The notes beneath the pieces are model-generated. The model saw only the letters and a list, made by a program, of their open reading frames with translations. It made no database searches and was not told the origin of the DNA. Below are positions 36,754 through 46,898 of a DNA stretch of 64,000 nucleotides, in pieces. The number at the start of each line of letters is the position of its first letter. Position 1 is the first letter of the stretch. Source of the DNA: Mageeibacillus indolicus UPII9-5 (GTDB lineage: Bacteria > Bacillota > Clostridia > Saccharofermentanales > Fastidiosipilaceae); NCBI RefSeq assembly GCF_000025225.2, contig NC_013895.2, positions 1,674,001-1,738,000 of the forward strand, read 5' to 3'. The position numbers were made by a program, and so were the translations under genes.

Positions 36754-39700
36754 TCAATCCAAATGGCAGGACGAGCAGCCGCCCTGTCCATTCGTTTCAG
36801 TTTGCCTACCGTTTCCACCAAAGAATTTCCCGACTTGGCGTTTGATGTAGCTTCCGGCTTTGCCGGCCGCCTCGCTTACGGCCGTATAGGCTCTGTTGGC
36901 CACCGTATAAGCCTTGTTCATGCCCATTCTGGCGCAGTCGCAAATCGCTACAACCGGTGGGAAGCCGTAGGACTGTTCGCGGTTGATCACCTTGAATCCA
37001 TCGAGGCAGCGCCCGATGTAGATCGCGTCAAATTTCTTGCCACCATAGCTGAGCGTGCCACCGTCTTCGCCTATTTCGTGCAAATTGTAATCATAGGTGC
37101 GTGGGCTGGTGCGCCGGAATTTCAGTCGTACGGCTTCTATCCAGCCATGCCACTTGTCGCCTGCCGTCAACGCCGTGCTTCGGGTTGACAAATGCTTAGC
37201 GATAACCGGATCCAAGAAGCGCATTTCCATCGTCAATGGTTTCGGGTTGGCCGCCGAGCCTACGGACAGGGTGTTGAAATCGAGCGGCTGGCCGTATTTC
37301 CCGTACCAAAACTTGTGTACTTCAACATCTATAGTTGGCACTTCTGAGTTCAAAACTACTAACTCTTTCAAATTCTCAAGTGCTATCCCTTTCCCGACTA
37401 CAGATTGAGGCTTGACCCAATTATCCTTGTCCGTTCCTTCTTTGATACCACCAAGCTCTATTTCAAACAGTTTATTTTTCTCGATCCAGACTGCCTGTCC
37501 GGCCGCTTGTCCGGCCGCCTGTCCGGCCGCTTGTCCGCCTGCTTGACCGGCCGCTTGTCCGCCTGCCTGTCCGGCCGCTTGTCCGCCTGCCTGTCCGGCC
37601 GCTTGTCCGCCTGCTTGTCCGGCTGCCTGTCCGGCCGCTTGTCCGGCCGCTTGTCCGCCTGCTTGACCGGCCGCTTGTCCGCCTGCTTGACCGGCCGCTT
37701 GTCCGCCTGCTTGTCCGGCCGCCTGTCCGCCTGCCTGTCCGGCCGCTCTCACCTTCACCTTGTGATACATGAACACTCCGGACTCGTAGCCATCAGTTTC
37801 CTCACGAGCTGCATCTTCCGTAGCTGTGTACTGATAACAATCGTGCGGCCGCCCATCAATCCCTTTAAATTTTTCAAATATATTTGTCAGCCAATTTTCA
37901 CTGCCCAGCTTTACATCGTCATTGTATTTATAGATTAGCTTTCTTACCTTCTTATTAACATCAACTGCCTGCTGCCACGGGAACTTACCAAGGGCAATCG
38001 AGGCGGGATCTTGATAAACATTCGGATCATGTGGCTTATTACCTTCCTCAACTTCCGCTTGCGTGTCCTCAGCCAAAAAGTCGGCGAAAACTAGCTTCCG
38101 TTTGTTTTCATCATCCTTGTTTTTCTCTATTTTCAGCCAGTTCACCACCATAGGCGTTCCCAGCGGTAAGCCAATCCGCCTGTCATCATTCTCAGTTTTT
38201 TTAGCCAAATACCAGCCAAGACGCTCAGGATGCTCTGTTTCTTCCGCGGGGGTCTGCAAATCTGCATCACTTATTTCAACCATATTGGGCTGAATTTCTT
38301 TCCCATTAGCATCCTTATACTTACCATTTGGTACCAACTTTATTTTAGTGGCCGCCGGTTGCATGAGTGGTTTTAACTGCGATTGCATTTCTGCCTGGCC
38401 CGGCAAAGCCTCATCTAATTCTTTCTCCAAATCCTCTTCCTGATCTGTAGCCAAGCCATCATTGTAAAGCGCATCTGAATATATGTTGTGCCCACGCTGA
38501 TCAAGCCAAATCTTCTTGACCGCAAGCTTCTTTATCGGGACGATGTCCGGGATCGGAATATTCTCATCGGCAAAACCGTCCACAACATCTACAACATATT
38601 TGTTACGCTCAACCTTGACCCCGGCTGCACCGGCCCCCGGATTTGCATCATCCTTTTTAGGATTCCGCGATCCGACGAAATCTCCGGTAAACTCCAAATT
38701 ATCCTTAGGTAATTCGATTACCACACGGTGATAGCCGTCAGGGGTCTTCGCCGCTTCAGAATTGCGCAGCAAAACACGCACATCAACGTATCTGAATTCT
38801 ACGCCTAGTTTACCACTGCCCGGTTTCCCTTTGATATCCGCAATGCCATCCTTAGGAATTTCCTGACCGTTAATCGTCTTAATATCGCCCTTGTCATCCA
38901 GACCGAAGCGAACGGTTTGCTGAGCCTTATCTTTTCTTTTCAGCATAAAACCAGGGATCACGTCAAAGTTAGTCGTATCAAAATCACGCACGTTATTCTT
39001 GACCTTCATCGGATCCATAATCATAAAATCCGACTCTTGCCCAATTTTACCCTGCTTGCCCACACCGCCGCCTTCATCATCTTCGGTGGTTTCGCAAATA
39101 TACTTCTTATAGTAAAAACGTTTCTTAAACGGCTGATAATAGAACCGGAACACATTAGGGTTGGGCGGGAATTTGCCGTCTGCTTCTTTTTCAAAACGCT
39201 TAATCAAAGCACTGCGCACAAATTTATTCGTATTGTACGCGCCACTATCAATCGAATATTTGCCATCCGGTATCGCCCCGATCTTGGCGAGCGTTTTCGG
39301 ATCCACAATTCTAATCCACTGATCGTTTTGCTCCGTGGCAAAAGCCGCTCCATAGGAATCGGGCATAAAACTTTTGTTGATCGCAAAACGCCCTTTTTCG
39401 CCTACTTTAGTTCCCTGCATACCGTATATCTCAGTGTCAGCCGCCTGTAAGCCGTCTTCCGGGTCGTTCACCGGTACTCCGTTCTCCTCCTTGTAAGGGA
39501 TCTCCTTATCCTGCTTGTTATAAAAATGATGCTCCACGCGCACCGGCACAGTCGGGTTCTTAATCCACACGGCCTTCGCCATTGCCGGTTCTTCCATTTT
39601 GATGTCAAAAGCAAATACATCAGCAACTTTATGCGGATTTGTCATATCATACTTATAATCCTGATCATGCTGATAGCCGTATTTTTCCCAACGCAGGAAC

Positions 39701-42700
39701 GTGTAGCCCTCACACTTCGGTTCCGATATGGGGAAAATCTTAGCCCCCGCCTTAACTTTAAAGGTTTTTTTCTGATGCCCTTCTGTCAACTTGCCTGTTG
39801 GCCCATTTTTCTCTTCGGTATAGTCTTTTTTGTTATATTTGGCATCCGTAACCGTGCCTTGTTCCAGCTCTTCATACTCAACCTTGCTACCGGCAGGTGG
39901 ATTTAGATCAATCGTGTAATCATAGATGCTGTTATCCCCCCACTTTGCATAGATGTTGAGTCGATAGTCGGGCATTGTTGCGTTTTCAGATAGCGGAACT
40001 TCACAGGACGGATCCATATAATATCCAATAAGTTTATAGCGCGGATCGTAACCTAACTGTTCTGCTGAAATCCCCTGCTTGAATTGATCCTGACCTAGAG
40101 CCCAAACAATTTTTTCTTCAAATTCGACTGGGTCTTGTCGAGTCTCGTAATTTCCGTTTCTTTTTTTATGATTTAACAACAAATCATATTTATTTCTAGT
40201 ATATGTGTAATCCAAGAATCCGACCGATTCAAAATCAACATCACCCAAACTCATACCATGTGATTCATACCAATTTTGCAATCTCTTTTCGGCAGGATTT
40301 TTGTATTCGTCAGGGTCTTCACCTTCAGTGGGCTGATATATTTCTTCGAATTTGTCATGTAACTCATCTTCATCAAATTTATCTTGCCTTTTCTTTTTCT
40401 CTACCGATTTTAACCCCCTTATTTCTGGAGCTTCAAATTCATAGGAATCAAAGGCTGTATCAGTTTTCCGGTAGTAAAGATCCCGATAAGTATAATCAAA
40501 TTCTTTTTTTGTATTGCCTTCATCGTCTTCAGTGGGCTCGGTCGCTAATCGTTTTACCCCCATGAGAACATATATTAAGGTTGTACTATTATTATCCTTG
40601 TCTTCATCCCCAGTGAAAGCAAGAATAGCCGGCGGAGTATAAGTCGATCCGTTATAATCATCCGTTTGCTCAAAATTATATGTTTTAGAATCATCCACAT
40701 AGCCCCATTCGTTCGCCTGACAAAATGCATCTGACAAAATTATTTTTTTGTCAGCCCTTAACGGCGGCGTATCTCGGTAAGGTGGATGTCCGTTGCTTTG
40801 CGCCATAGCGCTCCAACCTAAAAAGCGAACCGGATCAACCAAGTAATCTGTATCATTTCCCCTGACAAGCTCCGCCGTGTTGAGCGGCAAAGGCCAGACC
40901 TGGTCAAGTTCTTGGCCAAAGCGCACCTTCACTTGGTAGGGTTTATCCTCCCCCTCGGCTAAGCTGGTTGGTAATCCCCCATTTTCATCCTTTTTATAAC
41001 AATCTACCGGAGGTTTAATCCATGGACTCAAGGTTGCAGTTCTATCCAAGATTCGATTTCCTTCAGGATCCTCTTCATCAGTATAACGCAAGGCCATACG
41101 GTACTCGCGCCGCTCAGTTTTTATGTTAGCCGTCTTACCTCCTGGTACACCGAACAACAAGATGAACCGCTTGCGCCGAATAACAACATTAATATTGGTA
41201 CTACCATCGACCTCAACCTTTGTTTTTCCCGCATTCAGTAATTCCGTCTGTTCCCTGTCATACCTATAAACTTTCTTGCGACCGTTAATGCCGGTTCCCT
41301 CATCTGGGAACTGTACAATTGTGGCATTCTTTATAAAGTTATCCGCTAAGTTCTTATAGTAGGCATTGTCAAAACTAACTGCCGTAACATCATCATGTTT
41401 CGATTCAGCAAATAAGAAACTGTACATCCGGGAAAGACGCTTCTTCTCATCCTTTTCCAAAGTGTCTGCCTTAGTGTAATCTGCCTTTTCCAACCAATAT
41501 GTTATCCGATAGTTGGCTTCTCTGTTCGCCTTCCAAATTGCAGTGAATTTTACATCTTCACCCGGCATACTATAATCGAGCGTCGTGTCATTAAGCAAAC
41601 ATTTCTTCAGATACTCAACCGCATCCGCCGGCGCCAATTGCAAGGCACGAATTCTGTTTTCAGCCTCATCTTTGGTCTTATATGATTCAGGCAATACACT
41701 ACTGTCTTTAGCAAGTGCATCAATTTTATCATCATATTTTTTCTTCTGATCTGCAGCCTTATACGCCTTATTCGCTTGCGCACTGTCGACAGGAGTCAAA
41801 TCCTTGTCCGCCATCCAGCCTAAAAACTCATAACCCGGTTTTTCAATATGCTTATTAGGGATACGAAAAGCTGTGCCAGCCAAATGAGCTTCACTATTCA
41901 CTTTTTCTTCGCAATCAGTGTCAAAGAGAACCTTCTTGATTTTATGCTTATAGTGCATATCCACTTGGAAGTCCTCACTATCCCCGACAACAACCTTTTT
42001 TCCTTCATCAAGGCATTCATATTTCTCATTCAATTCCGGTAAATCAAGTTTTTTTAGGGTGTAGCGTTCACCGACCGAAGCAGTCACTGTTTCACAGCCG
42101 TTTTGATCAGCTTTTCCTTGGAAATCATTTATTCCGGCTTCACTAAGTTTGTGAGTACCTTTTTCATCTATTACAACATGACGCACTTTAAATTTTATCT
42201 GGTTAGGCTGATAAAGGAAGTCCTCACTATAACGATAACGATTGCTTCTAGCTTCCGCCTGATTGGCAGAATTTGCCAGCTCAATCAAATTTTCATACAT
42301 GTATTTCCCCGGCTCGGCTGTTTTGCCGGCACCGGATTGAAAAACAAGCGTACGCGCCTCCCCAGCTCCACCGGCAAGTTTTGTCCCCGCCGGATCTTTG
42401 GCCGATACCGGATCCATATAACCTTCCACGTGTGGGAAAGCGTACAGAATATTTGCTCCGCCGTTCAGCCACGGATTCTTTTCGCCAACCGTTATTTCAT
42501 AAGGCTGATAAAATTCCGCTTGGGTGTCAGGTTTGCCGGCCTCCTTAGAAACTAGTTTCATATTCATCTGATAGGTGTAAAGTTTAGGTTGTGCCGGATT
42601 TTCGATTTGCGCATTCGCTGCAGCCTTATCGACCGGATCCGGGCCTATGAACCGCGCTTTTTTCGGCAAATTTTCATTTAGGTAAATACCGTTTGATAGA

Positions 42701-43074
42701 TTCTTTTTATCTTTCGGATCAGGCGATTCGTGCAATTCAAGATCTGATTTTTCATCATATTTAGGGGCTTCGTTAACCCAGCTGAAACCACTGGTTTTGG
42801 ATCCAGCTTTTTGTTCGTCTTTCCCCGGTTTGCCCCCCACGACTGTACCGCCGTTATTGCCGAGCTGACCGCCGTCGGCCGTGGCTCTGGTACTACTAGC
42901 ATCGCTACCCGCCGCTGAACCGCTTACAGCCGATTCAACTACCGTACTGACACTGCCATTGCCACTGCCTGTTTCATCCAATGCACGCACCGCCATAAGG
43001 CCGCTAACATCAACCGATGTCAAAACAACCGCGACGCTCAAACCGGCAGCAATTTCCCTTAACCATTTCCTCAT
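36754..43074 (-). CDS. Giant secreted protein with InlB-type, Cna-B-like and Gly-Gln-Ala repeat regions
   Basis: A 2106-residue exported protein. A signal peptide (LREIAAGLSVAVVLTSVDVSGLMA) is followed by a Ser/Thr-rich linker and many Listeria-Bacteroides repeats with the GYEFLGWMADKDLTPV and FTAIWKANREANYRITYW pattern, spread over most of the length. A stretch of about 80 residues at 1777-1859 is made only of Ala, Gly and Gln (AAGQAGGQ units). The end is CSSCHLD, with no LPXTG signal or membrane helix, so wall attachment must be different or absent. AGGGGA precedes the ATG. It is probably an adhesin or matrix protein; no enzyme motif is seen. Confidence 0.82.
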   Translation of the reverse strand: MRKWLREIAAGLSVAVVLTSVDVSGLMAVRALDETGSGNGSVSTVVESAVSGSAAGSDASSTRATADGGQLGNNGGTVVGGKPGKDEQKAGSKTSGFSWVNEAPKYDEKSDLELHESPDPKDKKNLSNGIYLNENLPKKARFIGPDPVDKAAANAQIENPAQPKLYTYQMNMKLVSKEAGKPDTQAEFYQPYEITVGEKNPWLNGGANILYAFPHVEGYMDPVSAKDPAGTKLAGGAGEARTLVFQSGAGKTAEPGKYMYENLIELANSANQAEARSNRYRYSEDFLYQPNQIKFKVRHVVIDEKGTHKLSEAGINDFQGKADQNGCETVTASVGERYTLKKLDLPELNEKYECLDEGKKVVVGDSEDFQVDMHYKHKIKKVLFDTDCEEKVNSEAHLAGTAFRIPNKHIEKPGYEFLGWMADKDLTPVDSAQANKAYKAADQKKKYDDKIDALAKDSSVLPESYKTKDEAENRIRALQLAPADAVEYLKKCLLNDTTLDYSMPGEDVKFTAIWKANREANYRITYWLEKADYTKADTLEKDEKKRLSRMYSFLFAESKHDDVTAVSFDNAYYKNLADNFIKNATIVQFPDEGTGINGRKKVYRYDREQTELLNAGKTKVEVDGSTNINVVIRRKRFILLFGVPGGKTANIKTERREYRMALRYTDEEDPEGNRILDRTATLSPWIKPPVDCYKKDENGGLPTSLAEGEDKPYQVKVRFGQELDQVWPLPLNTAELVRGNDTDYLVDPVRFLGWSAMAQSNGHPPYRDTPPLRADKKIILSDAFCQANEWGYVDDSKTYNFEQTDDYNGSTYTPPAILAFTGDEDKDNNSTTLIYVLMGVKRLATEPTEDDEGNTKKEFDYTYRDLYYRKTDTAFDSYEFEAPEIRGLKSVEKKKRQDKFDEDELHDKFEEIYQPTEGEDPDEYKNPAEKRLQNWYESHGMSLGDVDFESVGFLDYTYTRNKYDLLLNHKKRNGNYETRQDPVEFEEKIVWALGQDQFKQGISAEQLGYDPRYKLIGYYMDPSCEVPLSENATMPDYRLNIYAKWGDNSIYDYTIDLNPPAGSKVEYEELEQGTVTDAKYNKKDYTEEKNGPTGKLTEGHQKKTFKVKAGAKIFPISEPKCEGYTFLRWEKYGYQHDQDYKYDMTNPHKVADVFAFDIKMEEPAMAKAVWIKNPTVPVRVEHHFYNKQDKEIPYKEENGVPVNDPEDGLQAADTEIYGMQGTKVGEKGRFAINKSFMPDSYGAAFATEQNDQWIRIVDPKTLAKIGAIPDGKYSIDSGAYNTNKFVRSALIKRFEKEADGKFPPNPNVFRFYYQPFKKRFYYKKYICETTEDDEGGGVGKQGKIGQESDFMIMDPMKVKNNVRDFDTTNFDVIPGFMLKRKDKAQQTVRFGLDDKGDIKTINGQEIPKDGIADIKGKPGSGKLGVEFRYVDVRVLLRNSEAAKTPDGYHRVVIELPKDNLEFTGDFVGSRNPKKDDANPGAGAAGVKVERNKYVVDVVDGFADENIPIPDIVPIKKLAVKKIWLDQRGHNIYSDALYNDGLATDQEEDLEKELDEALPGQAEMQSQLKPLMQPAATKIKLVPNGKYKDANGKEIQPNMVEISDADLQTPAEETEHPERLGWYLAKKTENDDRRIGLPLGTPMVVNWLKIEKNKDDENKRKLVFADFLAEDTQAEVEEGNKPHDPNVYQDPASIALGKFPWQQAVDVNKKVRKLIYKYNDDVKLGSENWLTNIFEKFKGIDGRPHDCYQYTATEDAAREETDGYESGVFMYHKVKVRAAGQAGGQAAGQAGGQAAGQAGGQAAGQAGGQAAGQAAGQAAGQAGGQAAGQAGGQAAGQAGGQAAGQAGGQAAGQAAGQAAGQAVWIEKNKLFEIELGGIKEGTDKDNWVKPQSVVGKGIALENLKELVVLNSEVPTIDVEVHKFWYGKYGQPLDFNTLSVGSAANPKPLTMEMRFLDPVIAKHLSTRSTALTAGDKWHGWIEAVRLKFRRTSPRTYDYNLHEIGEDGGTLSYGGKKFDAIYIGRCLDGFKVINREQSYGFPPVVAICDCARMGMNKAYTVANRAYTAVSEAAGKAGSYIKRQVGKFFGGNGRQTETNGQGGCSSCHLD
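37497..37744. repeat. Tandem repeat encoding Ala-Gly-Gln/Gly-Gly-Gln units
   Basis: About 248 bp of units near CCGGCCGCTTGTCCGCCTG in the giant protein gene. The units alternate AAGQ and AGGQ. High identity between copies suggests recent slippage or recombination; it is coding, not a CRISPR array, because the copies have no spacers. Confidence 0.9.
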
Positions 43075-43438
43075 AATCGATTCCCCTTATGCAAATATGC
43101 AAAAACATAAAACAATTATTTATTACTTAAATTAAGTTTCAACTTATATTCTGCCATAAACAGTAATGTTTGTATACACACTTGAAATCTTTTTAACATT
43201 TTAGTAATTTTTTCGGGAAATTTATAATTTAAACAAAAAAAGGAATATTGCCACTTTTTTGCCTAGCAATATAGTAATTACACATCCTCGTGGCTTAGAA
43301 CATCTGTCTTGTTAAGAGGGGCCACTTGCTTAACATAGCTCAAATTCACAATAAAATGACGCGGTCCCACCAGCTCTACCGCTTTTAACCGCACGACAAA
43401 TCAGCTATAATAATTCGGCTGTACAAGAGGAGGATACA
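43075..43438. other. Intergenic region between divergent genes
   Basis: No gene seen. The left part is AT-rich and should hold the promoter of the giant protein gene. For thymidine kinase a possible -10 TATAAT is at 43406-43411 with a weak TTTTAA 17 bp upstream. Confidence 0.4.
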
Positions 43439-44095
43439 ATGTCAAAACTATATTTTCGCTATGGAGCCATGAACTGCGGCAAATCTACCAGCTTGCTCCA
43501 AGTTGCCCACAACTACGAAGAACAGGGAATGAAAGTTATTTTAGCCAAATCCGTAACTGATACCAAAGGCCAATGCGCCATCCTTAGCCGCCTCGGCGTC
43601 GCGCGTAAGGTAGACTACCTCATTTATCCGGATACCGACCTGATGGCCGACTGTCGCGCCGGTAAATTCACCGACGCCGCCTGCATTTTGGTAGATGAAG
43701 TTCAGTTCCTCGCCCCCGCCCAAATTGACCAATTATACGAAATCGCCGTTCTCCATAATATTCCGGTCATCTGTTTCGGCCTGCGCACCGACTTCCTCAA
43801 CCACGGTTTTCCCGGCAGCTCCCGTTTGCTCGAAATTGCCCACTCCATTCAAGAACTCAAAAACATTTGCAAATGCGGTGCCAAAGCCACCTGCAACCTC
43901 CGTTACATAAATAACATCCCCGTATTCACCGGCGAACAAGTTTCCATCGATAACCAAAACAGTGTCGTCTACGAAGCAGTCTGTTCAAGCTGCTATTTGA
44001 AATATCGCCAGCAATACGAAGCTGACCCAGCCGCTCATTTCTCTCCAAACGAGCACCCAAGCAATGCTGACCCAGCCGCTCACCGCATTAAATGA
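43439..44095 (+). CDS. tdk: Thymidine kinase
   Basis: A 218-residue type II thymidine kinase that phosphorylates thymidine with ATP in the salvage pathway. Walker A is GAMNCGKST near residue 10, the Walker B strand is LVDEVQFL, and GLRTDFLNHGFPGS is the lasso region. Two pairs of cysteines for zinc are present (CKCGA and CSSCYLKY). AGGAGGA precedes the ATG. The last 20 residues contain ADPAAH twice, from a 17-bp direct repeat (GCTGACCCAGCCGCTCA), an addition beyond the normal end. Confidence 0.95.
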   Translation: MSKLYFRYGAMNCGKSTSLLQVAHNYEEQGMKVILAKSVTDTKGQCAILSRLGVARKVDYLIYPDTDLMADCRAGKFTDAACILVDEVQFLAPAQIDQLYEIAVLHNIPVICFGLRTDFLNHGFPGSSRLLEIAHSIQELKNICKCGAKATCNLRYINNIPVFTGEQVSIDNQNSVVYEAVCSSCYLKYRQQYEADPAAHFSPNEHPSNADPAAHRIK

Positions 44096-44140
44096 AATGT
44101 TTCGACTAAAAAATATCTTGGTACAAATTATCTACAAATA

Positions 44141-44175
44141 AAAATACCGAACCGGCCAACCCGATTCGGTATTTT
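44141..44175. terminator. Bidirectional terminator between tdk and amylase
   Basis: AAAATACCGAA (44141-44151) pairs with TTCGGTATTTT (44165-44175), an 11-bp stem with A and T runs on both sides, so it can stop both converging genes. Confidence 0.88.
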
Positions 44176-44199
44176 TCCAACATCGACCTAAAACTGAAT

Positions 44200-45753
44200 T
44201 TATTTCTTACCTTCCCCCGAAACCTCCACCAAAAAAGCTGAAGAATACGGCGCCAGCTGCAAACACCCATGGTTAAACTTGTCAGCCTTATTCATCAGTT
44301 TAGCCGGCCTCAAATGCTCACCCGACGGCGAAAATTCAACCATATCCGCCGATAAATTATGCACGATCACCGCACGACCTTCCCCGTTGCGCCCATTCAC
44401 TTCCAAGACAAGCAAACGCTCATCCGCCGGCACGGCAGTTGGCACACCACGTTCCAACCAAGGATAGCTGTTACGCACTGCCAATAATTCTTCAATATAG
44501 TTCAACAATGAATCCGGATTAGCAACCGCCGCCTCCACCGTCTCAGTTACCTGTTTCGCTTGATCATAATCAGTGCCGACCGGATTTTTCACTTTAGTTG
44601 AAGCGTTCCACGGCATGTACGTCCGCTTGTTCTCATCCTTTCCCGACCCTTTAAGACGAACCTCCTCGCCATAATAAAGATAAGGCCGCCCCGGCAACCA
44701 AATATACATCGCTTCGGCTAATTTGTTTTTAGCAAGTTCCGGCAAAAAACCGGCCGATCTGCCCTGATCATGATTAGATAGATAAACCGCATTTAGTGCC
44801 TGTGGATTGAGTTTGTGAATACTCGCATCATAATCCGCCAAATATTTCGCGAGATCCGCGCCGCGCCCCGCATTAATTGCACGAGCAAACAAACCCTTAC
44901 CCTCGCTTAATGCAAAGTTAAAGAACGAATCAACTCCGCTGGCATAGTACGATTCGACCGTCGCGCTATCCGACCATACCTCAGCCGTCAAATACACATC
45001 CGGCCGATATTTACGGCACATATCACCATACCACTTTAGAAACGCAATATTAGCTTTATTGTCCGTACCGAAATAGTGCAAAGCCGCATCCAACCGAAAA
45101 CCAGCAACCCCCATTTTTAAATAAAAAGCCGCTATTTTTTCCAACTCAGCCTTAACCTGAGGATTCCCGAGATTAAGATCCGGCATTTCACTCACAAACG
45201 CCGATTCATAGTACAAACCATCCTTAACCTTCGTCGACTTGCGAATCGGCTTATTCGAGAAATTATAAAACTCTGCCTTCCCGTCCATCTTACCCTTCAT
45301 CGCCTCAGCTAAAGCCTGTTGAAACCAAGGATGGTGCGAAGACGTATGATTTATAACCATGTCCATAATAATCTTAATGCCATAAGCCTCAGCAGCCTTA
45401 ATCAGCCCACGAAAATCATCCATCGTTCCGTAAGCCGGGTCAATCGCCATGTAATCGTCTATATCATACTTATGATAACTATGACTTGGATGAATTGGCA
45501 TCAACCATATATATTCCACACCCAAAGTATGCAAATATTCCAGCTTTTCCTTGATGCCGTTCAAATCACCGACCTGATCACCATCACTGTCATTAAACGA
45601 AGCGACATAAATTTCATAAACCGCCCCCGAGCGTGTTTTGATATTAGAAGAATCATGCGGCAAATCACCGCCCTTACTCCACCGGCACCCCACGCATCCG
45701 GCCAAAACCAGACACAAACAAAGCAAAAAACTGACAATTTTTTTCATTTTCAT
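44200..45753 (-). CDS. GH13 alpha-amylase lipoprotein
   Basis: A 517-residue extracellular glycoside hydrolase anchored by a lipoprotein signal (LCLVLAGC). The GH13 barrel shows IIMDMVINHTS, GFRLDAALHYF (nucleophile Asp), LTAEVWSDS (acid Glu) and YLSNHDQGR (third Asp). It likely cuts starch or maltodextrins outside the cell for the importer encoded just upstream in the same direction. Start choice is uncertain: the ATG at 45753 is 11 bases after GGAG, while the ATG at 45762 is too close to it. Confidence 0.88.
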   Translation of the reverse strand: MKMKKIVSFLLCLCLVLAGCVGCRWSKGGDLPHDSSNIKTRSGAVYEIYVASFNDSDGDQVGDLNGIKEKLEYLHTLGVEYIWLMPIHPSHSYHKYDIDDYMAIDPAYGTMDDFRGLIKAAEAYGIKIIMDMVINHTSSHHPWFQQALAEAMKGKMDGKAEFYNFSNKPIRKSTKVKDGLYYESAFVSEMPDLNLGNPQVKAELEKIAAFYLKMGVAGFRLDAALHYFGTDNKANIAFLKWYGDMCRKYRPDVYLTAEVWSDSATVESYYASGVDSFFNFALSEGKGLFARAINAGRGADLAKYLADYDASIHKLNPQALNAVYLSNHDQGRSAGFLPELAKNKLAEAMYIWLPGRPYLYYGEEVRLKGSGKDENKRTYMPWNASTKVKNPVGTDYDQAKQVTETVEAAVANPDSLLNYIEELLAVRNSYPWLERGVPTAVPADERLLVLEVNGRNGEGRAVIVHNLSADMVEFSPSGEHLRPAKLMNKADKFNHGCLQLAPYSSAFLVEVSGEGKK

Positions 45754-46037
45754 AACCGCCATTACTCCTTAATACAATAACCAGATGATCATGGCCTTCC
45801 GACTTACGACTTACGCTTTCCGCCTTCTGCCTTCCGACTTCCGCCTTCCGGCTTCGGCCTTTCGCTGCCCGCCTCACCTGCCACGACACCAGTCCACACC
45901 GCGGCCATCCACCGCCCCCCATGGTACATAAAAATGCCTTCCCGGGCCGAAAATTTCTCCGACTCAAGAAGGCAAAACCATGACATAAACTACTCTCATT
46001 GTTGGCCGAATTAGCAAAACCGCCTGTCAATCACGAA
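45754..46037. other. Spacer with CTTCCG-rich short repeats
   Basis: No gene seen. Bases 45796-45870 have many near copies of CTTCCGACTTACG- and CCTTCCG-like words, a low-complexity stretch of unknown role between malG and the amylase gene. Confidence 0.5.
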
Positions 46038-46898
46038 CTAACCCTTTGCACCACCGGCCGTAACACCGCTGACGTAATATTTCTGCATCGAAATGAACAG
46101 TATCGTGATCGGTATAGCAACGATAACCGCGCCGGCACAGAACTCCGTAAAATAGTTGTAGATATTCTCACGACTAAGCATCTGATACAAGCCAAGAGCG
46201 ACCGTATACTTATTGTATGCATCCTTCATAATTACCGACACGAAAATAAAGTCGACCCACGGTCCGATAAACGAAGTCAAAATCGTATAAACAACAACCG
46301 GCTTACTCATCGGCAATATGATGTTCCAGAAAACCTGATTTTTCGTACATCCATCAACCAACGCCGCCTCATCAATGCTGCGCGGCACCGTATCGAAGAA
46401 ACCCTTAGCAATATAGTAACCCATCGCCGCACCTCCGCTATATACCAGAACCAAAGCGAACAGCGTCTGAGTAAGACCAAACGACTTCAAAATATGATAA
46501 ATCGCGATCATGCTCATAAATCCAGGGAACATACCCAAAATCAAAATGATATTCATCAACGGCTTACGTGCTTTAAATCTCAAGCGACTAAACGCGTAGC
46601 TGGTCAACAAAACCAAAACCGTTGTAATAATACATGAAAACACGGCGACAATAAACGTATTCAAGAACCACTGGGGGAAGTTGAAAAGCTTAACGTCAGT
46701 AAATAATTTTACATAGTTGTTCAACGTCCAAGTCTTAGGAATAATATAAGAAATGAACGCACCCTTCTCCGCGCGGAAACTTTGTAAGATCAACCACACA
46801 ACCGGCAAAACCCAAGCCACGGACAAAACCGCCAGAATAACGTGGAGCACGGAGTTAATAAAACCTTTTTTTAATTTATATGAAGAGCTACTGGTCAT
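46038..46898 (-). CDS. malG: Maltodextrin ABC transporter permease, MalG type
   Basis: A 286-residue membrane protein with six helices and the EAA loop DEAALVDGCTKNQVFWNIILPMSKP that contacts the ATPase. The end, YYVSGVTAGGAKG, is a MalG hallmark. It overlaps malF by ATGA and has GAGGAGGA as ribosome site. With MalE and MalF it imports maltodextrins; no MalK-type ATPase is in the window, so a shared ATPase elsewhere must power it. Confidence 0.93.
   Translation of the reverse strand: MTSSSSYKLKKGFINSVLHVILAVLSVAWVLPVVWLILQSFRAEKGAFISYIIPKTWTLNNYVKLFTDVKLFNFPQWFLNTFIVAVFSCIITTVLVLLTSYAFSRLRFKARKPLMNIILILGMFPGFMSMIAIYHILKSFGLTQTLFALVLVYSGGAAMGYYIAKGFFDTVPRSIDEAALVDGCTKNQVFWNIILPMSKPVVVYTILTSFIGPWVDFIFVSVIMKDAYNKYTVALGLYQMLSRENIYNYFTEFCAGAVIVAIPITILFISMQKYYVSGVTAGGAKG

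Noticed and set aside
37497-37744. CRISPR-like array
   Set aside because: The repeats are contiguous, without spacers, and are in frame within a coding gene.
44023-44090. Possible attachment site (17-bp direct repeat at the end of tdk)
   Set aside because: Both copies are within the reading frame and 30 bp apart with no integrase near; a local duplication is simpler.
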